Source: a virus
Direction: 5' to 3' (one strand)
Virus record (IMG/VR): IMGVR_UViG_3300021185_003522
Span: 1 to 64,000 of that record
DNA length: 64,000 bases
Every line of letters starts with the position of its first letter. Within the stretch, counting starts at the first letter, position 1. Below, one piece after another: positions 7,447-14,563 of this stretch. A model generated the notes under the pieces. It searched no databases, was not told the DNA's origin, and saw nothing but the letters and a program-made list of their open reading frames with translations. Made by a program: the position numbers and the translations under genes.

Positions 7447-8416
7447 ATACTATTCATGGATTCAAGATGTTCCTACACGTAAGTTGTTTGAACAACTGGC
7501 AATAGAAACAGAAGAAGATTTCCAAAAACTCTGTAAACTGTTAGCACGGTTTGGAGTCGATGTTGTACGTCCGACCATACCAGACTTTGAGAAGTGCATG
7601 GTAAACGGTATATTGGTACCACCGCCAGTGCAACCACGTGATCATTTTATACAGATTAGAGATAAACTTTGGGTATGCACAAAACCAAATGCAAACTTTG
7701 CCCGCAATGCATTTGCTGGTCAAGATATACTAACATGGGACCAGTTTCAAGCACGTGACCAAGAGAAACATGATATCAAACTAAGTTTTTACAAAGATAT
7801 ATTTGAGAACAGACCGATACAGGAAACTGAACTCAGTTACATCAGTGGCTGTTTTGTAAGCAGACTAGGAGAAGACTTGTACTTTGCAACACAGACAATC
7901 TATGATGACTGGGATAAAATACAATCAGAAGTAGACGCACATTTCCCCGATACTTGTAATCACATTGTGGATGCACAAGGACATGGTGATGCAGTGTATT
8001 GTCCAGTATCCGACGGATTGATAATAAGTATCGCAGATGAAGACTATGCCCACACCTTTCCAGGTTGGGAAGTTGTGCATCTAGCAGAAAGCGATTATGC
8101 GAAACACAATCGTTTTATGAGCAGTATGAAACTCAACGCAGGCAAGTGGTATATTCCAGGCTTTGATAAAAATCCAAAGATATTAGAAACTGTTGACCAG
8201 TACTTTAATGAATGGGTTGGTGAAGCCCATGAAACCGTGTTTGGTGTAAACATTCTAATAATTAATACAACAAATGTTGTACTTGCTGAATATAATAAGA
8301 TTGCAGTTGATGCACTCAAACGTTATGGCATCACTGCACATATCTCTCCCTTTCGACACAAATACTTTTGGGATGCCGGAATACACTGTGTCACAAACGA
8401 TTTGAGGCGAAAATGA
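7382..8416 (+). CDS. amidinotransferase family protein
   Basis: 344 residues. It shows the pentein-fold amidinotransferase layout: an N-terminal WDPLLECVVG strand, RPT-x-P and PRDHFIQI, GHGDAVYCPVSDGLII with His201, and DAGIHCVTNDLRR with likely nucleophile Cys336. Known members move an amidino group from arginine to an amine (glycine in creatine synthesis, inosamine in streptomycin synthesis). The neighbours are glycosyltransferase-like, so a guanidino-sugar or guanidinylated surface group is possible; that is inference. It shares ATGA with the next gene, a paralog. Confidence 0.8.
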   Translation: MTVYHHWDPLLECVVGKGYPPEYYSWIQDVPTRKLFEQLAIETEEDFQKLCKLLARFGVDVVRPTIPDFEKCMVNGILVPPPVQPRDHFIQIRDKLWVCTKPNANFARNAFAGQDILTWDQFQARDQEKHDIKLSFYKDIFENRPIQETELSYISGCFVSRLGEDLYFATQTIYDDWDKIQSEVDAHFPDTCNHIVDAQGHGDAVYCPVSDGLIISIADEDYAHTFPGWEVVHLAESDYAKHNRFMSSMKLNAGKWYIPGFDKNPKILETVDQYFNEWVGEAHETVFGVNILIINTTNVVLAEYNKIAVDALKRYGITAHISPFRHKYFWDAGIHCVTNDLRRK

Positions 8417-9366
8417 TTATTAACAGTAGTAATAGCTGGAGTCCTTTAAAAGAGGTCTGGCTTGGTGATGTCTATCCAGCTGATTGGTACGATCATTTAC
8501 CAACACAAGTGAGAGATGCATTTCGTACTATTACTGAAATTACCAAAGAAGACCTAGACATAATACAAACTAAGATTGAATCGTTTGGAGTGCATGTTCG
8601 CAGACCAACCTATGACAATATTGATTCATTCATTGATACATACACAAGACAACTAATTAAGCCTCAAATTACACCAAGAGATCAATTTGTTACACTGGGC
8701 AATAAATTAATTGCACACAAATGGCATACAAAAGCCTGGGAATCGATATTAGAAGAATACAAACTTGATACAGAATGCAGTGTCATTCTAACTGATAATG
8801 TAGCTCTAAATGGTGCAAATGTTGTAAGAATGAACAAAGACCTTATAATTGATACCCCGCACGGTGAACAAATGAATAATGATTTTCTGTCAGATTACAA
8901 TGTAACTATCGTAAACAATGGTGGACACATAGATGGATGCTTTGCTATTCTTAAACCAGGACTATTGATTGCAAACAATTATTTTCCTAGTTACGATGAA
9001 ACTTTTCCTAGATGGACAAAGATCAATCTTAGTAATCCAGAGTTTGGGGAACACACAAAACGTAAAAAAGATTTTGATGAAAACGGAAAATGGTGGATTC
9101 CAGATGTAAACATAAATGACAACAAAAGTTTTGGAAAACATATCGAACAACACGCAGTAGACTGGGTAGGCGATTATACCGAAACGTATTTCGAATTAAA
9201 CTGTTTGGTCATTGACGAACAAAATGTTATAATGTTAGGTAGTAATAAAAACTTAGAATTAGAACTAGCCAAACAAGATATACAAGTTCATTGGGTTCCG
9301 TTTCGTACAAGAAGTTTCTGGGATGGTGGTATGCACTGTTTAACAGTTGATATACATAGAAGATGA
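8413..9366 (+). CDS. amidinotransferase family protein (second copy)
   Basis: 317 residues from the ATG at 8413, which overlaps the previous stop. Motifs follow the first copy: WSPLKEVWLGDVYP, RRPTYDN, TPRDQFVTLGNK, ALNGANVVRM, GGHIDGCFAILKPG and DGGMHCLTVDIHRR with likely nucleophile Cys309. The neighbouring copy has GHGDAV where this one has GGHIDG, so the two probably differ in substrate. It overlaps a small gene by one base at its end. Confidence 0.8.
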   Translation: MIINSSNSWSPLKEVWLGDVYPADWYDHLPTQVRDAFRTITEITKEDLDIIQTKIESFGVHVRRPTYDNIDSFIDTYTRQLIKPQITPRDQFVTLGNKLIAHKWHTKAWESILEEYKLDTECSVILTDNVALNGANVVRMNKDLIIDTPHGEQMNNDFLSDYNVTIVNNGGHIDGCFAILKPGLLIANNYFPSYDETFPRWTKINLSNPEFGEHTKRKKDFDENGKWWIPDVNINDNKSFGKHIEQHAVDWVGDYTETYFELNCLVIDEQNVIMLGSNKNLELELAKQDIQVHWVPFRTRSFWDGGMHCLTVDIHRR

Positions 9367-9515
9367 TGTTAACAGTGTTAAAAGATTACATATGGTGGTA
9401 CAAAAAGCAAGCACCAAAATATGGATACATCAGCAGTATATACACTGCTTACTTTAATGCTCGCCATTTTAAAAGAGACGGAACCTACAGAAAGGCCACA
9501 TATGAAACCAAGTGA
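9366..9515 (+). CDS. 49-residue basic peptide
   Basis: It starts at the last base of the previous stop and encodes a small, Tyr/Lys/Arg-rich peptide (KDYIWWYKKQAPKYG near the start). The next small gene starts within it at 9502. Its support is position and coupling only. Function unknown. Confidence 0.45.
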   Translation: MLTVLKDYIWWYKKQAPKYGYISSIYTAYFNARHFKRDGTYRKATYETK

Positions 9516-9591
9516 ATATCTATTACTATACATCGTTAGTGTTGCAATAATCTATGCTAGTGTTGGCGTCATGATGGAGGCATACAGTTGA
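9502..9591 (+). CDS. 29-residue single-helix membrane peptide
   Basis: The ATG lies in the end of the preceding small gene. The product is nearly all one hydrophobic helix (LLLYIVSVAIIYASVGVM). The stop overlaps the TTG of the next gene (TTGA). Such single-helix peptides recur at 4297, 10235 and 13846. Function unknown. Confidence 0.45.
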   Translation: MKPSEYLLLYIVSVAIIYASVGVMMEAYS

Positions 9592-10181
9592 AAGCAATAG
9601 TTGTAGGTTGCTCGCATGCAGCCGGTGCCAAAATGCATCTTGGTCCTGAATGTACACTCGCAGACCCTGATGCACAAACCAACTGGGAATTACAAAATAG
9701 TTTTCCTATGCAATTTGCCCGTAGAAAAGGCTATACGCCATACAATTATAGCATAAGTGGTGGCAGCAATGATGCTATGTTTCGTATCTGTGCTGAAAAA
9801 ATTCCGGATACAGATGTTGTTATTGCATGTTGGACTGGCAGTGATAGATATGAAGTTGCAGGACACGTTGTACAAGATGGAGAATACTATAAACAAAGAG
9901 TTGCACACGAAACAGTTGAAGATGGTAGATTAAATAAGATTAAAAACATACTCGCAGTCAATTCACTTGCTACCTATTACAATTGTTTAATATTTAACTT
10001 TGATAGTTTTCAAGGTATATATGATTTTGATTGGCCGGCTAATGTGAATCGTCCTATGCTTACACCAGAACAAGAGTTTTGTACATGGAGTTTTGCACAA
10101 GGATTCAAAACCGAATCAACAGGACATTTCTTTTTAGATGCACACGACGCATATGCCAAATATCTGGTTGACTTATTCTAA
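9588..10181 (+). CDS. SGNH/GDSL-like hydrolase
   Basis: 197 residues, TTG start in a TTGA overlap. GCSHAAG near residue 8 stands at the nucleophile block (Ser9), SISGGSNDAMF at the Gly/Asn oxyanion blocks, and HFFLDAHDAYAKYL at the end carries the Asp-x-x-His pair expected of the catalytic dyad. The family contains esterases, acetyl-transferring and deacetylating enzymes, often acting on glycans. Next to glycosyltransferase-like genes it may trim or add acyl groups; that part is inference. The promoter for the next genes lies inside its last codons. Confidence 0.65.
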   Translation: MKAIVVGCSHAAGAKMHLGPECTLADPDAQTNWELQNSFPMQFARRKGYTPYNYSISGGSNDAMFRICAEKIPDTDVVIACWTGSDRYEVAGHVVQDGEYYKQRVAHETVEDGRLNKIKNILAVNSLATYYNCLIFNFDSFQGIYDFDWPANVNRPMLTPEQEFCTWSFAQGFKTESTGHFFLDAHDAYAKYLVDLF

Positions 10182-10195
10182 ATAGGTGTTATACT
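10168..10195 (+). promoter_or_regulatory. sigma70-like promoter
   Basis: TTGACT at 10168-10173, a 16-base spacer, and TATACT at 10190-10195, overlapping the end of the SGNH gene. It is placed to drive the 27-residue peptide at 10235 and the two tRNA genes. Confidence 0.7.
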
Positions 10196-10234
10196 GTATA
10201 CATGTTTTTAAAGAAGCAGTGAGAGGAAAATAAA

Positions 10235-10318
10235 ATGGCACCAAATCCACATTATGTAAATATGTTAATAAACATTGGAATTTTTGCATTATTAGTTTAC
10301 GTAGCAATAAACATATAA
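10235..10318 (+). CDS. 27-residue single-helix membrane peptide
   Basis: The ATG follows GAGAGGAAAATAAA, a good ribosome binding site. The hydrophobic helix is MLINIGIFALLVYVAINI. It is the first gene after the promoter at 10168 and lies just before the tRNA genes. Function unknown. Confidence 0.5.
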   Translation: MAPNPHYVNMLINIGIFALLVYVAINI

Positions 10319-10325
10319 TTATTAA

Positions 10326-10402
10326 GGACTGTTAGCTCAGCTGGATAGAGCATCTGACTACGAATCAGAAGGTCGGGAGTTCGAATCTCTCACAGTTCAC
10401 CA
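10326..10402 (+). tRNA. tRNA-Arg (anticodon ACG)
   Basis: 77 bases with an encoded CCA end. The acceptor stem GGACTGT pairs with ACAGTTC (one G-U). The D arm is GCTC...GAGC, the anticodon stem is TCTGA/TCAGA with loop CTACGAA, giving anticodon ACG, and the T loop is TTCGAAT. All arms fold. Confidence 0.9.
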
Positions 10403-10407
10403 AACAC

Positions 10408-10483
<76 letters not shown>

Positions 10484-10502
10484 CTATACAATAAGTATCG
10501 AT

Positions 10503-10937
10503 ATGGAAACAATAGCAATACAGTTTGATCTAACCTCAGACGACGTACACAGTGGTTTATGTTTAGAAATATCTTTTAACAATCAGCTGTTGCAAAAGAT
10601 AGATGCAACAGAGACAACACAAAAAATACAGTTTGGTATTGATTGTGAACCTGGAGATCAACTGTTAGGTTTCACTCTGAAAAACAAAACTCCGCAACAT
10701 ACTGTAATAGATGACCAAGGAGAGATAGTTAAAGATAGTTCTATTGGTATTGAAAACTTTGTGGTCAACCATGTAGCATTAGAACACACATTTTATGAAC
10801 AATGCAGATATAATCATGACTTCAATGGATCACAGGAATCAATAGATGATGACTTCTTTGGAACTATCGGCTGTAATGGTACTGTTTCACTGAAGTTTAC
10901 CAGTCCTGTTTATCGCTGGTTAGTTGACACTATGTAA
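10503..10937 (+). CDS. hypothetical beta-rich protein
   Basis: 144 residues, acidic, with alternating hydrophobic strands (ETIAIQFDLTSDD..., LCLEISFNNQLLQKIDA, VSLKFTSPVYRWLVDTM), suggesting a beta-sandwich. DDQGEIV and QESIDDDFF could be calcium-type acidic loops as in some carbohydrate-binding modules, but this is only a fold impression. It ends three bases before the stop of a convergent gene. Confidence 0.6.
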   Translation: METIAIQFDLTSDDVHSGLCLEISFNNQLLQKIDATETTQKIQFGIDCEPGDQLLGFTLKNKTPQHTVIDDQGEIVKDSSIGIENFVVNHVALEHTFYEQCRYNHDFNGSQESIDDDFFGTIGCNGTVSLKFTSPVYRWLVDTM

Positions 10938-10939
10938 TA

Positions 10940-11269
10940 CTAATCATTCCAATTGTATTCAAAATACATGTTTACAATTTCTGTAAAAAAATACACTGTT
11001 ATCAGCACAAATGGCAATACAATTAAAAACAATACAAGCAATAATCTACGCACTGGTTTTGAACGCTTCTCCCACCAATGTATAGCAATCTTTATGCCTG
11101 ATTTAATTTTGTTTACTATGTAGTCGCCAATTACATAACGTATGAGTCTTACAATAATCAGCACTGGTGACGCAATAACATCAATCAACAATAGCACAAG
11201 GTCAACTGCTACATCAACACTATGATCCACTGTCCACCGTTCACGCCATTGTTTAAACTTTTTTAACAT
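10940..11269 (-). CDS. small membrane protein
   Basis: 109 residues from the ATG at 11269 (MLKKFKQWRER...). A first hydrophobic stretch is VDLVLLLIDVIASPVLIIV and a second, stronger one is LLLVLFLIVLPFVLITVYFF; between them lies a basic segment. An ATG at 11308 is also in frame, but 11269 is preferred because TATAAATA stands exactly five bases upstream and the longer form would run into the opposing promoter. Function unknown. Confidence 0.6.
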   Translation of the reverse strand: MLKKFKQWRERWTVDHSVDVAVDLVLLLIDVIASPVLIIVRLIRYVIGDYIVNKIKSGIKIAIHWWEKRSKPVRRLLLVLFLIVLPFVLITVYFFTEIVNMYFEYNWND

Positions 11270-11282
11270 AAGCATATTTATA
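11267..11282 (-). promoter_or_regulatory. TATAAATA-N5-ATG element, minus strand
   Basis: Read on the minus strand: TATAAATA (11282-11275), TGCTT, ATG (11269-11267). It has the same spacing as the plus-strand elements at 2320, 2565 and 13833. It abuts the plus-strand promoter at 11285, so early and late-type signals sit back to back. Confidence 0.5.
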
Positions 11283-11284
11283 GG

Positions 11285-11313
11285 TTGACAAAACAAAGAT
11301 TTCGCCATATACT
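11285..11313 (+). promoter_or_regulatory. sigma70-like promoter with GAGTTAGA leader
   Basis: TTGACA at 11285-11290, a 17-base spacer, and TATACT at 11308-11313, followed after six bases by AGAGTTAGAGGATAATTAA, a variant of the conserved ACAGTTAGAA leader, and GTG at 11339. Confidence 0.75.
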
Positions 11314-11338
11314 GTATATAGAGTTAGAGGATAATTAA

Positions 11339-11836
11339 GTGTATAGAGTTACTGGCTATTGGCGTGATACAAAAATTGTACAATATTTTTACAATAGATT
11401 TGATGCAATTGATTTCAAAGACATAGTTGATGCTAATTATCCTTTAAATGTAACATTTGAAAAAGGAGTATATCCAGTGAGAGAATGGATAGTAAGCAGT
11501 TGGAATATAATTATGGATGACCGAAGAAATCCACTAAGTGCTATTCCAGATACCAACGTTAGACATATGGTTATGCAGGTACTTGCATGGATGTGGTGTA
11601 TTATTTTTAGCATGAGCTTGGGCAGTATTACAGTATTTGCATATACCGCAGTAGCACACACATTATTAATTGCAGGAATTGTTGCAACAGTTGTAATATT
11701 CGAAACTGCTAAACGCAAGCCAGGTTTCTTTTTAGATACCTTATACCACACACCAAGCAGAAGCAGAGGCTACATGTGGGTAAATGGCAAAAAAATTAAA
11801 CTAGATAAAAATGATCCAGGAGGGGAACATGAATAA
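11339..11836 (+). CDS. membrane protein with two transmembrane helices
   Basis: 165 residues, GTG start. The N-terminal 70 residues are soluble and aromatic-rich (YRVTGYWRDTKIVQYFYNRF). Two helices follow: VLAWMWCIIFSMSLGSITV and AHTLLIAGIVATVVIF. The basic C-tail ends in KLDKNDPGGEHE. The gene overlaps the start of the next by 8 bases. Function unknown. Confidence 0.65.
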   Translation: MYRVTGYWRDTKIVQYFYNRFDAIDFKDIVDANYPLNVTFEKGVYPVREWIVSSWNIIMDDRRNPLSAIPDTNVRHMVMQVLAWMWCIIFSMSLGSITVFAYTAVAHTLLIAGIVATVVIFETAKRKPGFFLDTLYHTPSRSRGYMWVNGKKIKLDKNDPGGEHE

Positions 11837-12275
11837 GATAGTAATTGGTACCATTGTAGCGGCAATTTTAGTTGCTGTTTTCTTTCAACAGGCACGTGCT
11901 GATAGTGTAAATGCACATATACAAGACCATTACAAAAGTGTTGTGCAACAAAAGCCACACAACCAACAGGTGTGTAGTGAAGTATATGTTCCTAATAGAA
12001 ATACTGTTGGTCCTGACAATATGTTATCAGGTGCAATTATTGGTGGTATAATCGGAAACAATGTTACTAAAAACTTACCAGATGGCGGTACCGCCGGTGC
12101 TATCATTGGAGGACTACTAGGCTTGCAAAATGAACAGAACGCAGGTGGCAACTATCAAACTAGATGCACTACACGTACTTCATATACTGAAACACAAAGC
12201 ACAGTGTATTCGCATAGTACTATTACATTCACAGATAACAACGGTGTAAGACGTAAGTTAAGATTTGTAAAATAA
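11829..12275 (+). CDS. glycine-zipper outer-membrane-type protein
   Basis: 148 residues from the ATG at 11829, chosen for the AGGAGGGGAAC ribosome binding site. A signal-peptide-like helix (VIGTIVAAILVAVFF) ends in ARADS. Residues about 60-95 form a glycine zipper: GAIIGGIIG and GGTAGAIIGGLLG, as in Rick_17kDa/2TM glycine-zipper proteins of alphaproteobacterial envelopes. The C-terminal part is Thr/Ser-rich. It probably sits in or on the envelope of the infected cell. Phage use is unclear. Confidence 0.65.
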   Translation: MNKIVIGTIVAAILVAVFFQQARADSVNAHIQDHYKSVVQQKPHNQQVCSEVYVPNRNTVGPDNMLSGAIIGGIIGNNVTKNLPDGGTAGAIIGGLLGLQNEQNAGGNYQTRCTTRTSYTETQSTVYSHSTITFTDNNGVRRKLRFVK

Positions 12276-12289
12276 TATGCAAATAAAGG

Positions 12290-12318
12290 TTGACAGACAC
12301 AATATGTTGTGTTACTAT
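12290..12318 (+). promoter_or_regulatory. sigma70-like promoter with AAGTTAGAA leader
   Basis: TTGACA at 12290-12295, a 17-base spacer, and TACTAT at 12313-12318. The leader AAAGTTAGAAAATG and the ribosome binding site AAAGGA come before the ATG at 12353. Confidence 0.75.
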
Positions 12319-12352
12319 TAAGTATAAAGTTAGAAAATGAAAGGACTTTAAT

Positions 12353-12568
12353 ATGGAAAAAGTAAAATATATTGTCAAAGGCTTAGGTGCAGTTCTTGCA
12401 GGTGTAGGCTTAATGTTAGCACTAGGATATGGTTTAGTTGCAATTGGTAAACTATTAGGCTTAGAAGCAGAACATGTTACAGGTGGTGTTGTTGTTCTTA
12501 TAGCACTTGGTATGATGGTGTTTTGGTTATCAGAAGATTATGAGCTTAAAAAACTTAAAGACAAGTAA
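12353..12568 (+). CDS. small membrane protein, two helices
   Basis: 71 residues. Helix 1 is AVLAGVGLMLALGYGLVAIG and helix 2 is GVVVLIALGMMVFWL, with a charged C-tail (EDYELKKLKDK). It is the first gene after a strong promoter, so likely made early and in quantity. Function unknown. Confidence 0.65.
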   Translation: MEKVKYIVKGLGAVLAGVGLMLALGYGLVAIGKLLGLEAEHVTGGVVVLIALGMMVFWLSEDYELKKLKDK

Positions 12569-12790
12569 ACTGAATTACAATGCAGAGTGTGTGAATGGTA
12601 ATTAGTGAAATATTTGCAACGGTGTTGCAAGGATTATTACAGCCTAACTGCAAAGAGCACGGGGGCCATAGCCTCTATTAGATATGCATGGTGGGCCTGG
12701 TCGGCGGTGAAACTCAGCACTGCCCGTTTAGATCGTGAGAGGGTCCTTAAACGCGATGCAGTACTCTGTATTGTAACACAAGGAGATAAA
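12569..12790 (+). ncRNA. candidate structured RNA or long leader
   Basis: 222 bases with no convincing gene. It is more GC-rich than its surroundings and contains several stems: TTGCAAC/GTTGCAA (12614-12630), GCCAT/ATGGT around 12665-12695, and CGTTTA/TAAACG (12725-12753). It also holds CTAACTG, complementary to the core of the CAGTTAG leader box. A frame is open from 12605, but its composition and the strong ribosome binding site at 12781 argue that translation starts only at 12791. No known RNA family recognised. Confidence 0.35.
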
Positions 12791-12997
12791 ATGTACTTAG
12801 AAAACAGAGATACAAAGTATAAAAAAGTCGGCAACAAACACTATGTCGAGTTTTACGAGGACAACACGATGATAGGTGTGATTGATTATAGCAAGCACAG
12901 TATGCATTATGTTGAAGATGCTGTGAACAACTTTCGCAGTGGATTAATGAAAACAGAAACAATAAAAGGATATGATATCAATGGCAAGAATCAGTAA
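12791..12997 (+). CDS. small hypothetical protein
   Basis: 68 residues. The start at 12791 is set by AAGGAGATAAA just upstream. It reads MYLENRDTKYKKVGNKHYV, then VIDYSKHSMHYVEDAVNNF. Charged and soluble. It overlaps the omega-like gene by 17 bases, so it is translated together with it. Family not recognised. Confidence 0.6.
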   Translation: MYLENRDTKYKKVGNKHYVEFYEDNTMIGVIDYSKHSMHYVEDAVNNFRSGLMKTETIKGYDINGKNQ

Positions 12998-13247
12998 TAC
13001 CAAAGGAATAAAAGCAACCGGCGGAAGCCAGTTTGAACTAATAATGGCTGCTTCTGGACGTGCTAGAAGTTATAGTGCTGATAATCAGCCTCTAACGCCT
13101 CATTTTAATAAAAGAGGAATGACTGCTCTTAGAGAAATCGAACAAGGCTTAGTTGCATATGATGATATCAAAGAAATGATGATAAACAAAAATCAGACTG
13201 TTAGACCTAAAGAAGAAACAGAAGCAGATTCTATTTTAGATATATAA
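12981..13247 (+). CDS. rpoZ-like: RNA polymerase omega-subunit-like protein
   Basis: 88 residues from the ATG at 12981. QFELIMAASGRARSYS followed by MTALREIEQGLVAYDDIKE matches the core of bacterial omega (FELVLLAAxRARQ ... VALREIxxGL). The first 15 residues, which carry the usual VEDCxxKxxNR segment, diverge (ARISNTKGIKATGGS). The acidic tail RPKEETEADSILDI fits the longer omegas of alphaproteobacteria. Known role: omega binds beta-prime, helps assembly and forms part of the ppGpp site. A phage copy could replace host omega or mark polymerase for phage promoters; that is inference. Confidence 0.7.
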   Translation: MARISNTKGIKATGGSQFELIMAASGRARSYSADNQPLTPHFNKRGMTALREIEQGLVAYDDIKEMMINKNQTVRPKEETEADSILDI

Positions 13248-13263
13248 GGTAAAGGAGGCTTAG

Positions 13264-13830
13264 ATGAAAGCATTATTAATACTGTTAGCTCTACTTTGGA
13301 GCACCTCCGCTTTTGCAAATAAAGGAATAACAATATGCCACGGCCCGTTTGCATTATGTGCCGCTAGTGCTTGTGAACCAACCGGCGGAAGAATAACAAA
13401 CCAAAACGGTGATTCATTTCCAGAAGTAAAATGCACATGTCCGATAGTCTATGGCGATAATGTAGCAGATCTTAATGCAGGTAATATGACTTCATGTGAG
13501 CCAACAGATGACAAGCATGTGTGGAGCACATTTTGGCCACGAACCAACTATCCTCGGCAACAAAATGACTTCTCACACTCAGACGAACTTATGAAAGGCA
13601 ATGTTGTTGAATGTCCTGCTAATCTCAAACAAGGACATGCCGCATCAAATTGTTTTTCATGGAACTGTGAGATAGACAGGAATGGATTGGCCATCTGTTC
13701 TTGCCCAATGGGTCAAGAGCCGCCTGAAACAGACTTTCTGATACAAAGTACAGACACCAGCACAGATCGTTGCTTTCAGCATCCTGTGAGTCTGCCCTTG
13801 GTTGCAGAATTTTTTTGGACTAAAAAATAA
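13264..13830 (+). CDS. secreted cysteine-rich protein
   Basis: 188 residues after an AAAGGAGG ribosome binding site. A clear signal peptide (MKALLILLALLWSTSAFA) is followed by a mature part with about 15 Cys, including CTCP, SCEP, ECPAN, CFSWNC and CSCP, so several disulfides are expected in the periplasm or outside. No family recognised; the spacing does not fit a standard EGF or knottin pattern by eye. It follows the omega-like gene in the same operon. Confidence 0.65.
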   Translation: MKALLILLALLWSTSAFANKGITICHGPFALCAASACEPTGGRITNQNGDSFPEVKCTCPIVYGDNVADLNAGNMTSCEPTDDKHVWSTFWPRTNYPRQQNDFSHSDELMKGNVVECPANLKQGHAASNCFSWNCEIDRNGLAICSCPMGQEPPETDFLIQSTDTSTDRCFQHPVSLPLVAEFFWTKK

Positions 13831-13832
13831 TT

Positions 13833-13848
13833 AATAAATATCTTTATG
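13833..13848 (+). promoter_or_regulatory. AATAAATA-N5-ATG element (candidate late promoter)
   Basis: AATAAATA at 13833-13840, TCTTT, then ATG at 13846. It matches the TATAAATA-N5-ATG pattern with one change in the first base. No Shine-Dalgarno sequence precedes the ATG. Confidence 0.4.
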
Positions 13849-13953
13849 AGTAGAGAAGAATTTAGAGAACTTATGGGGCAAATGTTATTTGCCTTTCTCT
13901 TTGTCATGTTACAACTTTTGGGCGTTTTGATTATTTTTAAGGATCAACTATGA
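13846..13953 (+). CDS. 35-residue single-helix membrane peptide
   Basis: A short polar start (MSREEFRELMGQ) leads into one helix (LFAFLFVMLQLLGVLIIF). The stop overlaps the ATG of the next gene (ATGA). Its start stands five bases after AATAAATA. Function unknown; holin-like roles cannot be judged from one helix. Confidence 0.5.
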   Translation: MSREEFRELMGQMLFAFLFVMLQLLGVLIIFKDQL

Positions 13954-14135
13954 AGTGGGAAGACTTTGAAGAAGGTATAATAGCACTTGACCCTGCTGAA
14001 CGTCCTTGGGAATATGACGGAGACGGCTTACAAATATATAAACTAGAGTGTGGCTTTACTGGCAAAACACTGTGGGACGGTGGTTATGCATTATGGTTAA
14101 AGCAATATGGAAGTGAATGGGATGACAAACGGTAG
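13950..14135 (+). CDS. small acidic hypothetical protein
   Basis: 61 residues, acidic and Trp-rich (KWEDFEEGIIALDPAERPW; LWDGGYALWLKQYGSEW). Coupled to the gene before it by ATGA. Family not recognised. Confidence 0.55.
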   Translation: MKWEDFEEGIIALDPAERPWEYDGDGLQIYKLECGFTGKTLWDGGYALWLKQYGSEWDDKR

Positions 14136-14331
14136 TAAATTTGCAAACGAACTAATGTTTGGAGTAAAAGGACAACTTATACCAGACGAATATACTGCGT
14201 CAGATATCCGTCATATGGAAAACCAATATATCAAAAGACTTTGGGGCAATCACGAACGTCTTCCGCGTTGCGAAGAACGTTTTGAACAAGTATGGAGACA
14301 AGCAAATGGGCAAGAAGAAATCAAGAACTAG
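14122..14331 (+). CDS. small hypothetical protein
   Basis: 69 residues from the ATG at 14122, preceded by GGAAGTG; an in-frame ATG at 14107 is the alternative. It has VKGQLIPDEYTASDIRHMEN and a basic Arg/Trp-rich end. Soluble and helical. It overlaps neighbours on both sides. Family not recognised. Confidence 0.5.
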   Translation: MTNGSKFANELMFGVKGQLIPDEYTASDIRHMENQYIKRLWGNHERLPRCEERFEQVWRQANGQEEIKN

Positions 14332-14563
14332 TCAAACATCAACTGGTACAGTTGGAAGATCAAATCAGTATGCTAGTAAACTAAAACGTAGAGAATATCG
14401 TGGCACTGCTGAACACTCAAGCAATCAATTGGCTGCATTCTACAGAGGTAGAAACGTAGTACTAACAGTTGAAAATCCTAACAAGAACGAAACCAACAAA
14501 CGTTTTATACGTGTAAATGCACGTGATGTTTGGTCAGGTGGCGGCAAAGAAAAGAAACGATAG
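14306..14563 (+). CDS. small basic conserved phage protein
   Basis: 85 residues from the ATG at 14306 (MGKKKSRTSQ...). Very basic, with VVLTVENPNKNETNKRFIRV followed by NARDVW. This type of short basic protein ending in a RFIRV-x-A-x-D-V-W strand is, to my knowledge, common among T4-like marine phages without a known role; it may bind nucleic acid. Its TAG overlaps the GTG of the next gene. Confidence 0.55.
   Translation: MGKKKSRTSQTSTGTVGRSNQYASKLKRREYRGTAEHSSNQLAAFYRGRNVVLTVENPNKNETNKRFIRVNARDVWSGGGKEKKR

Noticed and set aside
12600-12770. tmRNA, RNase P RNA or group I intron
   Set aside because: No tRNA-like acceptor and T-arm, no RNase P core sequences and no group I core pairing could be recognised.
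12605-12790. Upstream extension of the gene at 12791 into the GC-richer region
   Set aside because: The product would be a Cys/Trp-rich peptide unlike the rest of the gene, and the strong AAGGAGATAAA ribosome binding site sits at 12779-12790, so translation from 12791 is more likely.
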